Below, piece by piece: positions 18,731 through 26,873 of a stretch of 64,000 nucleotides of DNA. The DNA comes from Paenibacillus xylanilyticus (GTDB taxonomy: Bacteria; Bacillota; Bacilli; Paenibacillales; Paenibacillaceae): assembly GCF_013359935.1 (NCBI RefSeq), contig NZ_JABMCB010000192.1, forward strand, positions 1-64,000, given 5' to 3'. The stretch's first letter is position 1, and every line of letters begins with the position of its first letter. Under the pieces are notes generated by a model. It saw only the letters and a list, made by a program, of their open reading frames with translations. It ran no database searches and was not told the origin of the DNA. The position numbers and the translations under genes were made by a program.

Positions 18731-20047
18731 TCAATCAGGTGTTTTTTCTGTCAGTGGTTGTTTCTCCGATTGATCGTTGGACCAGCCGAGTACGTCAAAC
18801 AATTTGAACAATAGGCTCAGCAAAATACCGACAATGGTAGCGAGTGCCATACCTTTCAATTGGACACCATAGATCGATACCTGAGTTCCGCTTAATCCGA
18901 TGACAAGCACAAGCGTAGTCAGCAAAAGGTTCGTTGGTTTGGCGAAGTCTACTTTTTGTTCAACCAGAATACGCAGGCCGGATGCGGCAATGACACCAAA
19001 CAGAAGCAGGGATACACCACCCATAACCGGTACCGGAATGTTGGCTACAAGTGCCGAGAATGTGCCAGAGAACGATAGCACGATCGCAATAATAGCTGCG
19101 CCACCAATAACGTACGTGGAGTAGACTCTTGTAAGTGCCATAACTCCGATATTTTCGCCATAGGTTGTATTCGGTGTGGATCCTACAAAGCCGGACAGAA
19201 TAGTGGAAACGCCGTTTCCGAGCAGGGAACGGTGGAGACCAGGGTCTTTGGAAAGATCCTTGCCAACAATGCTGCTCGTTACGAGCAAGTGTCCGATGTG
19301 CTCTACAATAACAACAAGCGCTACAGGCAATATGGTGAAGACAACAGACCAGTCAAATGTAGGTGTTGTTACGGTTGGGAGCGAGATGATTTCAGCACTG
19401 GTAATTTTTTCGGTTTCGACTGCATTCATAAAGTATCCAAGTACATAACCGGATACAATCCCGATCAGAATGTGAATGATTTTAGGGAAACCGCGGAATG
19501 TCACGGCTCCGATTACAGTGATGCCTAGAGTGACCATGGATAAAATAATGGGTTTGGCCTGAGGAACCCAGTTAGGGTTATTCACAGGGTCAGAATTGAT
19601 TAGCCCTGCCATTCCAGCCGCAACAGGCACAAGTTCAAGACCAATCAGGGCAACGATGGCGCCCATCACTGCTGGAGGGAACACAACATCAATCCAGCCC
19701 GTCCCGGCATATTTAATGATTAGAGCCACAACGCAGAATACAATGCCTGTTACGATAAATGCACCGAGCGCCATGGAGTAGCCATTACCCGGATGTGAAG
19801 CTAAAACGGACGATACAGGTGCGATAAAAGCAAAACTGGAGCCCAGATATGCAGGTATTTTGCCTTTGCACATCAATATGTAAAGCAATGTTCCGATACC
19901 GTTCATTAACAGGATCATGCTTGGATCAACCCCGAACAGATTCGGTACAAGCACCGTGCTGCCAAACATGGCAAACAAATGCTGCAGACTGAGCAGGGAG
20001 CCAGATCCCAGTGGCATCTTCTGATTAACCTGAATTTCGCGTTGCAA
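18731..20047 (-). CDS. uraA: UraA-type uracil permease (NCS2)
   Basis: Uracil:proton symporter. 438 residues with about 14 membrane spans. The N-terminal LQHLFAMFGSTVLVPNL and KGKIPAYLGSSFAFIAPV are close to E. coli UraA, and the conserved NTTYGENIGVMALTRVYS is present. TTG 20047 is preferred because AAAAGGAG lies 11 bases upstream; a TTG at 20077 has no site. I see no PyrR-type attenuator in the short leader. Xanthine transport is a less likely alternative. Confidence 0.88.
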   Translation of the reverse strand: MQREIQVNQKMPLGSGSLLSLQHLFAMFGSTVLVPNLFGVDPSMILLMNGIGTLLYILMCKGKIPAYLGSSFAFIAPVSSVLASHPGNGYSMALGAFIVTGIVFCVVALIIKYAGTGWIDVVFPPAVMGAIVALIGLELVPVAAGMAGLINSDPVNNPNWVPQAKPIILSMVTLGITVIGAVTFRGFPKIIHILIGIVSGYVLGYFMNAVETEKITSAEIISLPTVTTPTFDWSVVFTILPVALVVIVEHIGHLLVTSSIVGKDLSKDPGLHRSLLGNGVSTILSGFVGSTPNTTYGENIGVMALTRVYSTYVIGGAAIIAIVLSFSGTFSALVANIPVPVMGGVSLLLFGVIAASGLRILVEQKVDFAKPTNLLLTTLVLVIGLSGTQVSIYGVQLKGMALATIVGILLSLLFKLFDVLGWSNDQSEKQPLTEKTPD

Positions 20048-20304
20048 TGAATATTCATCTCCTTTTCCGAAACACAAATCTTCAATAGATTACAGAGTTT
20101 CTCTTAATTAATCAATAACATTTTTTGCGTTTTGGCTTTGAATGTACGTTTTTTAGCAAATGTTGATTCTATTTCGTATATAAATGGCCATAATAATTAA
20201 GATAATTCCACGGTTCAATCCCGGTGAAGGGGACTATAAACAAATTGATGGGACAGTCATAAATTCTTTTAAAAAATTGGATATATGCTCTTATTCGTCA
20301 GCAG

Positions 20305-20333
20305 TTGACGGGAAACGGGTGAAGCGTCATAAT
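20305..20333 (+). promoter_or_regulatory. Candidate relA promoter
   Basis: TTGACG, 17-base spacer, CATAAT. Transcription would start near 20340, consistent with relA translation from ATG 20421. The rest of the 373-base uraA-relA gap holds only AT-rich DNA and the hairpin described next. Confidence 0.55.
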
Positions 20334-20354
20334 TATAGGAAATTACTTTTACGG

Positions 20355-20394
20355 GGAACCTGTGTTGATACATTTGTCACGGGTTCCATTTTGT
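20355..20394 (+). promoter_or_regulatory. Leader hairpin upstream of relA
   Basis: A ten-pair stem (20355-20364 with 20378-20387, one G-U) with a 13-base loop is followed by ATTTTGT, 33 bases before the relA start. It resembles a weak intrinsic terminator inside the leader and could attenuate relA. Function is inferred only. Confidence 0.4.
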
Positions 20395-20420
20395 ATAGAA
20401 AGGACACGGAACAGATCAGA

Positions 20421-22598
20421 ATGGGCATAGAGCAATTACTCGAGAAGGCCGGAGCTTATATCAAAGAACCCGATCTGGTGCGCATACGTGAAGCTTACGA
20501 ATTTGCTGATCAGGCCCACCATGGACAGACGCGAAAATCGGGAGAACCGTATATTCTGCATCCGCTTGCGGTTGCCGACATTGTTGTGAACATGCAGATG
20601 GACACCATCTCCATAATAGCAGCGCTTCTTCATGATGTTGTAGAAGATACTACGGTATCGCTTGAAGAAATCCGCAATCACTTCGGCAATACGTGTGCCA
20701 TGCTTGTTGATGGCTTGACGAAGCTGGAACGTATTCAGTTCCGCTCCAAGGAAGAGCAGCAGAACGAAAACTATCGTAAAATGTTCATCGCCATGGCGCA
20801 GGACATCCGTGTCATCGTTATCAAATTGGCTGACCGTCTGCACAATATGCGGACACTCAAATTCCAATCGGAAGAAAGCCAGCGCAGAATCTCTTATGAG
20901 ACACTGGAGATTTTTTGTCCAATTGCAAACCGTCTGGGTATCTCTGCAATCAAATGGGAAATGGAGGACATCGCTCTCCGTTATTTGAATCCGCAGCAAT
21001 ACTACCGCATTGCGAACCTGATGCACAAAAAGCGTGCAGAACGTGAGCAGTACATTGATACGGTCATGGACGGCATTACGACCAAGCTTGATGAAATGGG
21101 AATTCAGGCAGATCTGTCTGGTCGTCCGAAACATATTTACAGTGTGTTCAAGAAAATGACAACGAAAAACAAGCAGTTTAACGAAATCTACGATTTGCTT
21201 GCGATTCGTATTATTGTGGATAATATCAAGGATTGTTATGCTACGCTCGGCATTATACACACACTATGGAAACCGATGCCTGGACGATTTAAGGATTACA
21301 TTGCCATGCCGAAGGCCAACATGTACCAATCGCTCCACACAACGGTAGTTGGCCCCAATGGCGAACCGACCGAAGTTCAGATCCGGACATGGGATATGCA
21401 CCGTACTGCCGAATTCGGGATTGCGGCCCACTGGGCATACAAGGAAGGTGCGGCCACCGGAAATAATTTTGAAGATAAAATTACATTCTTCCGGGAAATT
21501 CTTGAGCTTCAAAATGAAGCGCAGGATGCATCTGAATTTGTCGAATCCCTTAAAATGGACTTCTTCTCTGATCTCGTATTTGTGTTTACGCCAAAAGGCG
21601 AAGTCATTGAGCTGCCTACAGGCTCCGTGCCGCTGGATTTTGCGTATAGGATTCATACCGAAGTCGGCAACCGTACGATTGGTGCCAAAGTGAACGGTCG
21701 CATCGTTCCGCTTGATTACCATCTGAAGACCGGAGATATCATCGAGATTTTGACGTCCAAACATTCTTATGGTCCAAGTCAGGATTGGCTCAAAATTGCG
21801 AAATCATCTCATGCACGAGCCAAGATCAAGCAATGGTTTAAAAAGGAACGCCGCGAAGAAAACGTTGAAAAAGGCCGCGAAAGCTGTGAGCGTGAACTGA
21901 AACGCATGGGGCTTGATCCTTCTGCGTGGATGACAGATGACAAGTTGCAGGAAGCAGCCAAAAAATATGCGTTTAACGATATTGAGGATATGCTCGCGGC
22001 TGTCGGATTCGGTGGCATTACCGCTGCTCAGATCGTAACCAAAACAACAGAGAAGCTGCGCAAGGAACAGGAAGAATCGAACTTGCTCGAACTGAATTCC
22101 GAAATGCGCGAGCTGAAGCCTGCACCTGAACGCAAAAATCGTCCAACCAATGGCATTCGTGTCAAAGGAATCGATAACTTGCTTGTTCGCTTTGCACGCT
22201 GTTGTAATCCTGTACCCGGGGACGACATTATTGGTTACGTTACACGTGGACGGGGTGTATCCGTGCATCGCAGCGACTGTCCAAACATCCCATCAAGCGG
22301 AGATGGAGAAGAAGCAGCGCGCGTCATTGAGGTAGAGTGGGAAGAAAATATCGAGGCCAATTACAGTGTCGACATTGAGATTACCGGCCATGATCGCAAT
22401 GGTTTGCTCAATGAGGTGCTTCAGGCCGTTTCCGAAAGTAAAACCAATATATCTGCTGTCACCGGACGGACAGACAAAAATAAATTAGCATTGGTGCACG
22501 TTACGATTCTGATTCGCAATACAGAGCATCTGCATTCTGTTGTTGAACGGATCAAACGGGTAAAAGATGTCTACTCAGTGCATCGGATCATGCAGTAA
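20421..22598 (+). CDS. relA: RelA/SpoT bifunctional (p)ppGpp synthetase-hydrolase
   Basis: Makes and degrades the stringent alarmone (p)ppGpp. 725 residues with an HD hydrolase domain (HDVVED, H71 D72), a synthetase domain, a TGS domain (VFTPKGEVIELP), a zinc-finger region with RCCNPVPGDDIIGY, and a C-terminal ACT domain. The frame is open to 20184, but ATG 20421 aligns with B. subtilis RelA and lies after a promoter-like site. Its ribosome site is weak (ACGGAAC). dtd follows after 12 bases. Confidence 0.95.
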   Translation: MGIEQLLEKAGAYIKEPDLVRIREAYEFADQAHHGQTRKSGEPYILHPLAVADIVVNMQMDTISIIAALLHDVVEDTTVSLEEIRNHFGNTCAMLVDGLTKLERIQFRSKEEQQNENYRKMFIAMAQDIRVIVIKLADRLHNMRTLKFQSEESQRRISYETLEIFCPIANRLGISAIKWEMEDIALRYLNPQQYYRIANLMHKKRAEREQYIDTVMDGITTKLDEMGIQADLSGRPKHIYSVFKKMTTKNKQFNEIYDLLAIRIIVDNIKDCYATLGIIHTLWKPMPGRFKDYIAMPKANMYQSLHTTVVGPNGEPTEVQIRTWDMHRTAEFGIAAHWAYKEGAATGNNFEDKITFFREILELQNEAQDASEFVESLKMDFFSDLVFVFTPKGEVIELPTGSVPLDFAYRIHTEVGNRTIGAKVNGRIVPLDYHLKTGDIIEILTSKHSYGPSQDWLKIAKSSHARAKIKQWFKKERREENVEKGRESCERELKRMGLDPSAWMTDDKLQEAAKKYAFNDIEDMLAAVGFGGITAAQIVTKTTEKLRKEQEESNLLELNSEMRELKPAPERKNRPTNGIRVKGIDNLLVRFARCCNPVPGDDIIGYVTRGRGVSVHRSDCPNIPSSGDGEEAARVIEVEWEENIEANYSVDIEITGHDRNGLLNEVLQAVSESKTNISAVTGRTDKNKLALVHVTILIRNTEHLHSVVERIKRVKDVYSVHRIMQ

Positions 22599-22610
22599 GG
22601 AGCCTGTAAG

Positions 22611-23072
22611 ATGAGAGTTCTTGTACAACGTTGCAAAGAGGCTCAGGTAACGGTTGGAGACGAAATAACGGGACGGATTGAATCCGGCGTAATGCTGCTC
22701 GTGGGTATAACCCATGAAGATACGGAGAAGGATGCAGTATACCTGGCAGACAAGGTTGCCGGACTTCGGATTTTCGAGGATCATCAGGAAAAGATGAACC
22801 TTAGCCTGGTAGATGTAGGTGGCGCAGTCCTTTCCGTCTCCCAGTTTACGCTATACGGTGATTGTCGCAAGGGGAAACGACCAAGCTTTGCAGCGGCAGC
22901 CAGACCTGAGGCAGCTGAGGTATTATATGAGACCTTTAATCAGCTATTGAGGGATAAAGGCATTCAGGTGGAAACAGGGAGATTCGGAGCCATGATGGAT
23001 GTGTCCTTTACGAACTGGGGACCTGTGACGCTTATGCTGGAAAGCCCCATTCGTCAGGAAGCGCGTGCATAA
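22611..23072 (+). CDS. dtd: Dtd, D-aminoacyl-tRNA deacylase
   Basis: Removes D-amino acids and glycine mischarged onto tRNA. 153 residues, with the family motifs SQFTLYGD and NWGPVT. AAGGAG lies ten bases before ATG 22611. The relA-dtd pairing is conserved in Firmicutes. Confidence 0.96.
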   Translation: MRVLVQRCKEAQVTVGDEITGRIESGVMLLVGITHEDTEKDAVYLADKVAGLRIFEDHQEKMNLSLVDVGGAVLSVSQFTLYGDCRKGKRPSFAAAARPEAAEVLYETFNQLLRDKGIQVETGRFGAMMDVSFTNWGPVTLMLESPIRQEARA

Positions 23073-23146
23073 TTCGCCGGGGATCAGGCGATAATGAAGG
23101 AAGATTCAAGAATTAGCATAAGCTGATCAAAGGAGTAACTCTCATT

Positions 23147-23314
23147 ATGCGTCAGTCTGCCAAGATAACACGTTCCCGCACAGAACCACTGCTTATTCCC
23201 GGAAATCTGTATGAGTCGCTGAAACTGGCTCGTGCAGCTTCTGAATGTGTGGCTGCGATCTGGTCTACCCAGGATTCTGATAAGGGAGAGCAGAGTCGTC
23301 TTCCTCGTGCCTAA
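23147..23314 (+). CDS. Small hypothetical protein, 55 residues
   Basis: I do not recognise it. An AAAGGAG site 11 bases before ATG 23147, a clean stop and a strong terminator downstream make it credible. The product is basic and mostly soluble: MRQSAKITRSRTEPLL start, a helix-prone YESLKLARAASECVAAIW middle and an Arg/Glu tail. It lies 74 bases after dtd. Confidence 0.55.
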   Translation: MRQSAKITRSRTEPLLIPGNLYESLKLARAASECVAAIWSTQDSDKGEQSRLPRA

Positions 23315-23387
23315 GTTATGCTGAAAGAACAATTTGCAAGCAGGTAGTCATTATATATGTTGAAGCTTACTCGCATAGTAGCGAACC

Positions 23388-23425
23388 AAAAAGCCCTGAT
23401 TCGATGTTTCGAATTAGGGCTTTTT
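23388..23425 (+). terminator. Terminator of the relA-dtd-small ORF unit
   Basis: AAAAGCCCTGATTCGA pairs with TCGAATTAGGGCTTTT around a TGTT loop. Very strong, with T run. Confidence 0.9.
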
Positions 23426-23475
23426 GGGTTTCAGTCGTATTTTGTATGTCGGAAAGAATATTGAAGGCATCAACT

Positions 23476-23501
23476 GTTATAAACAGCTGCAGTTAGGGTA
23501 A
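23476..23501 (+). promoter_or_regulatory. Sigma-B-like promoter candidate before the PfpI gene
   Basis: GTTATA, 14-base spacer, GGGTAA: four of six and five of six matches to GTTTAA/GGGTAT. Whether the organism has sigma-B cannot be seen here. Confidence 0.3.
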
Positions 23502-23632
23502 TAACAACACGAGGCACATGATTGTGCCAAAGTTCAGGGTTTGTACAACGGATTACTGCATTTGTAGATCATAAAGTGCTGCAAAACCCGAATACGAAAA
23601 GATTTTTCGAACACGGAAAGGAGAACGTACTT

Positions 23633-24139
23633 ATGAGTAAAGTTGCTTTTTTATTGGCGAATGATTTTGAAGATTCGGAAATGCAGGTCCCATATGACGA
23701 GGTGAAAAAGGCCGGACACGATGTAGAAATCATCGGTTTAAAGGCTGGTGAAACCCTCAAGGGTAAAGGCGGCAAAGCCTCCTATACTTCAGATAAGGCG
23801 ATTTCAGAAGTTTCAGCTTCAGATTATGACGCTGTTGTAATTCCGGGGGGATCTTCTCCTGAAAACCTGCGTACGGATGCAAATATTCTGAAATTTGTAA
23901 CCGAGATTAACAGTGCGAAAAAACCGATCGCTGCAATCTGCCATGGACCACAAATTCTGGCTAGTGCCGATCTGCTGAAAGGAAGAACCATTACATCCTA
24001 TCCTCCACTTAAAGATGATATGGTCAATGCCGGAGCTGAATTTAAGGATCATGAAGCTGTAGTGGATGGTAATTACATTACATCAAGAACGCCAGCCGAT
24101 GAGCCTGCATTTGTTCGAGAACTGCTAAAAGTCATATAA
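23633..24139 (+). CDS. DJ-1/PfpI family protein
   Basis: 168 residues of the PfpI/YfkM branch of the glutamine amidotransferase-like superfamily. The nucleophile elbow AICHGPQ carries C103 and H104, with the conserved acidic segment DFEDSE near residue 13 and VIPGGSSPE at 69-77. Members act as stress proteases, deglycases or chaperones; which applies here is not decidable. ATG 23633 follows AAAGGAGA; the frame extends upstream to 23522 without a better site. Confidence 0.85.
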   Translation: MSKVAFLLANDFEDSEMQVPYDEVKKAGHDVEIIGLKAGETLKGKGGKASYTSDKAISEVSASDYDAVVIPGGSSPENLRTDANILKFVTEINSAKKPIAAICHGPQILASADLLKGRTITSYPPLKDDMVNAGAEFKDHEAVVDGNYITSRTPADEPAFVRELLKVI

Positions 24140-24228
24140 TCGGTCACGGGTAATCGATTAGCTTGTTTAACAAGTTAATCTGCACCATAAATGATGATTC
24201 AATTTATTCCGATAAAGGAGGGTTTGAC

Positions 24229-24675
24229 ATGGCAAAGCATATTCAGGCATATTTTCGAACCGAAGATGAGGCAGAGGGTGCAAGAACTTCACTTCAGACA
24301 TTTCGGACGGAGCATTTGGAGGTAGGACAGCTGGACAGTGCGATTGGCAGAGACAGACGCATCATGGTACCCCTGGTGCCTTATAACACCGCGGGTGGTG
24401 CAGGTACCAATGGATCCATGGGTGTGGGTACGGCACCCGGAGTTCCAGCCAGCGAAAACGTCGTTCCTGTCGTTAGCAACGTGGATCGTAACGCTGATCG
24501 TGGCCCCCGTGACAATGCAAATGAGGATGGAGACCTGCTGGATGCTGCAGACGTGTCCTCGGACGATTATGATGATCTGCATTATGTTTTGTCTGCCAAA
24601 GTCCAGGATGCGGATTATGATGAAATCGTTCATAAACTCCGTTCCAACAATGCCTATGTGGAAGAATTGAATTAA
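24229..24675 (+). CDS. Hypothetical acidic stress-type protein
   Basis: 148 residues; not assigned to a family with certainty. ATG 24229 follows AAAGGAGGG. The N-terminus (HIQAYFRTEDEAEGARTSL) and C-terminus (LSAKVQDADYDEIVHKLRSN) each look like a beta-alpha-beta half of the ferredoxin-like fold seen in general-stress YflT/17M domains. Between them lies a low-complexity Gly/Ala/Asn/Asp linker (about 50-115). It directly follows the PfpI gene, suggesting a shared stress role. Confidence 0.6.
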   Translation: MAKHIQAYFRTEDEAEGARTSLQTFRTEHLEVGQLDSAIGRDRRIMVPLVPYNTAGGAGTNGSMGVGTAPGVPASENVVPVVSNVDRNADRGPRDNANEDGDLLDAADVSSDDYDDLHYVLSAKVQDADYDEIVHKLRSNNAYVEELN

Positions 24676-24691
24676 CGTGTAGATCCCTTAA

Positions 24692-24745
24692 GGGCCCTTG
24701 CGACGCCTGACTTTAGAGTTGGTGCTGCTCGCACGGGTCTTTTTG
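24692..24745 (+). terminator. Terminator after the acidic hypothetical gene
   Basis: CCCTTGCGA pairs with TCGCACGGG (one mismatch), extended by GG/TC pairs, with a 25-base loop, then TCTTTTTG. Confidence 0.55.
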
Positions 24746-24877
24746 ATGAAACTAAGTCACTCTGATTATAAAGCGCTATCATTTTTGTAATATTACTGTA
24801 ATATTAGTTACATAAGGCTTTAACATAGGGCGTTTATAATAACAAGCATGACCCCCTTTTTTTATATATCCTTTGAG
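24746..24877. other. Gene-free segment with operator-like repeats
   Basis: No coding potential seen. It holds a TGTAA-N6-TTACA dyad at 24797-24812 preceded by a related GTAATATTAC palindrome, and a perfect TATAAT at 24835-24840 without a good -35. The segment is bounded by two terminators. Confidence 0.4.
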
Positions 24878-24905
24878 CCTGCACACCGTGTGCAGGTTTT
24901 TTTTT
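24878..24905 (+). terminator. Strong orphan terminator
   Basis: An eight-pair stem CCTGCACA/TGTGCAGG with a three-base loop is followed by nine T. The upstream gene already has its own terminator, so this may end a short separate RNA. Confidence 0.85.
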
Positions 24906-24926
24906 GCTGTCTTATCATGTTAGCCC

Positions 24927-24955
24927 TTGACTTTAGTACTGCGGTTCATTACAAT
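24927..24955 (+). promoter_or_regulatory. Promoter of the hisS T-box leader
   Basis: TTGACT, 17-base spacer, TACAAT. The leader would begin near 24962. Confidence 0.8.
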
Positions 24956-24961
24956 CAGAAA

Positions 24962-25357
24962 ATAAATTAACTTTAAAGGTTATACTATAACTTAAAACGA
25001 TATCATGATGATTTGATGACGGGACCAAGTACTCCGTGCCCACATGACCAGAGAGGAATCCCCAGGCTGTAAGGATTCTCTTGATGAGCGGACGAATGAC
25101 TTCCCCGAGAACAGACGGCGAACACATCAGACTGATAATCTGATAGCCATTAGCCGGCCTGCGCAGGACGTGCGTTACACGTAGAGCGGAATGATTTTTT
25201 GATCGGAATGTGTAAGGCAGTCCCTTTGATCAGATGATCACCTGAACGGCGAAAGTGTCAGGAGTTCCGGAATGTGGGTGGTACCACGGGTGAATGTATA
25301 AACACAATCTCTCGTCCCTTGTTTGCTGTATACAGCGACAGGGCGAGGGATTTTTTT
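24962..25357 (+). promoter_or_regulatory. T-box leader controlling hisS (histidine)
   Basis: The T-box core GGGTGGTACCACG lies at 25276-25288 and is followed by a terminator stem (25308-25319 with 25338-25350, inner GCTG/CAGC hairpin, then TTTTTTT). A Stem I region with AGAGA (25051 area) lies upstream. The specifier candidate is CAC at 25123-25125 in GAA-CAC-A, facing AAGTA on the 5' side as in loop E specifier domains. Uncharged tRNA-His binding would favour the antiterminator and hisS expression. Confidence 0.9.
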
Positions 25358-25393
25358 GTTATCTAGAGAAAAATAGTGCTGGAGGGATGGAAG

Positions 25394-26647
25394 ATGGCTT
25401 TTCAGAAACCAACGGGAACTCAGGATTTGCTGCCTGGGGTAGTGGAGAAGTGGCAGTTTGTAGAGGAGAAAGTAAGGGATCTGTGTCGCCGGTTTAATTA
25501 TCGGGAGATTCGCACACCAATCTTCGAACAGACATCACTGTTTGAGCGGGGTGTAGGAGAGACAACAGACATCGTTGAGAAAGAGATGTACACGTTCAAG
25601 GACAAGGGAGATCGCAGCATGACCCTCCGTCCGGAAGGAACCGCTGGCGTTGTACGTGCTTTTGTAGAGAATAAGCTCTATGGGGAGCCGGATGTAACGA
25701 AACTTTATTATGTGGGCCCTATGTTTCGTTATGAACGTCCGCAAGCAGGACGTCAACGTCAGTTCCACCAGTTCGGCGTGGAGGCATTCGGAGCAGTGGA
25801 TCCGTCGATCGATGCAGAAGTTATCGCACTCGGTTATCAGTTCTGCGTCGAGCTTGGATTGAAAGATGTCAAAGTCGAAGTAAACTCGGTTGGTAATGCA
25901 GCAAGTCGTGCGGCTTATCGTGAAGAACTGCTTGGTTTCCTGAGACCGATGAAAGACACCCTGTGCAAGGATTGTCAAAACCGCATGGAACGTAATCCGC
26001 TTCGCGTTCTGGATTGCAAGGTGGATCAGGACAAGTTTGTCGGTGCACCATCCATTCTGGATAGCCTGGACGAGGAAGCAACGAATCACTTTGCGAAAGT
26101 TCAAAGTCTTCTGGGGGATTTTGGCGTAGATTACACAGTGAATACAAGATTGGTACGTGGACTCGATTATTACACCATGACGGCATTTGAACTGAAAGCT
26201 CAGGGCATTGGTGCCATTGATACGGTGGGTGGCGGCGGCAGATATAACGGCCTCGTTGGGGACATTGGTGGGCCGGATCAACCGGGCATTGGTTTCGGTA
26301 TCGGTCTGGAACGTATTCAACTGATTCTGGAACACCAAAATATTGATGTAAGTGCCCTCGCACCGCTTGATGTGTACTTTGTTGCCCTCGGCGAAGCAGC
26401 GGACCGTGAAGTCAACCGTCTGTTGTTTAAACTTCGTCAGTCTGGTCTTTCGGGTGAACGTGACTATCTGGGTCGCAAGATGAAAGCTCAAATGAAATCG
26501 GCGGATCGATATAAAGCGCGCTACACGGCGATTCTTGGCGACGATGAGCTGGAACGTGGAGAGATTGCACTTAAATCGATGGACACGGGTGAACAGCAAA
26601 CCGTGAAACTGGAAGAGCTGATTGCAACCATTCAGGGAGCCAAATAG
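25394..26647 (+). CDS. hisS: HisS, histidyl-tRNA synthetase
   Basis: Class II aminoacyl-tRNA synthetase, 417 residues. Motif 2 region FRYERPQAGRQRQFHQFG, the histidine loops LVRGLDYYT and GGGGRYNGL, motif 3 GIGFGIGLERI, and a C-terminal anticodon-binding domain. ATG 25394 follows GGAGGGATGG; a TTG/ATG six codons earlier is less well placed. It is controlled by the T-box leader and followed by aspS. Confidence 0.97.
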   Translation: MAFQKPTGTQDLLPGVVEKWQFVEEKVRDLCRRFNYREIRTPIFEQTSLFERGVGETTDIVEKEMYTFKDKGDRSMTLRPEGTAGVVRAFVENKLYGEPDVTKLYYVGPMFRYERPQAGRQRQFHQFGVEAFGAVDPSIDAEVIALGYQFCVELGLKDVKVEVNSVGNAASRAAYREELLGFLRPMKDTLCKDCQNRMERNPLRVLDCKVDQDKFVGAPSILDSLDEEATNHFAKVQSLLGDFGVDYTVNTRLVRGLDYYTMTAFELKAQGIGAIDTVGGGGRYNGLVGDIGGPDQPGIGFGIGLERIQLILEHQNIDVSALAPLDVYFVALGEAADREVNRLLFKLRQSGLSGERDYLGRKMKAQMKSADRYKARYTAILGDDELERGEIALKSMDTGEQQTVKLEELIATIQGAK

Positions 26648-26873
26648 GAGCGTAACAGAAACAGCCAGCTGTTAAACAAGTTGATTCAACAATGGAATGA
26701 TTCGGCAGCTTGCAGGGGTCTACAAGCAATTTACCAGTTCATTCGGGAATGTTGGAGACCCCGGTAAGCACTCTGCCTTTTCGATAAACGCATCTTCACG
26801 CAACCGTGCTGTTGGAGTATTGGCCTTGGCCTGCTTGCACAGAACGGAAATTCACATAATGAGGAGTTTGGTT

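Noticed and set aside
20184..20420. N-terminal extension of RelA by 79 codons
   Set aside because: No ribosome site at the upstream start, no similarity to RelA, and a promoter and hairpin lie within it.
25535..26599. A 354-codon reverse frame opposite hisS
   Set aside because: Shadow of the highly conserved hisS; no start signals or family features.
26648..26873. A second T-box before aspS
   Set aside because: No GGGTGGTACC-like core and no terminator with T run in the gap.
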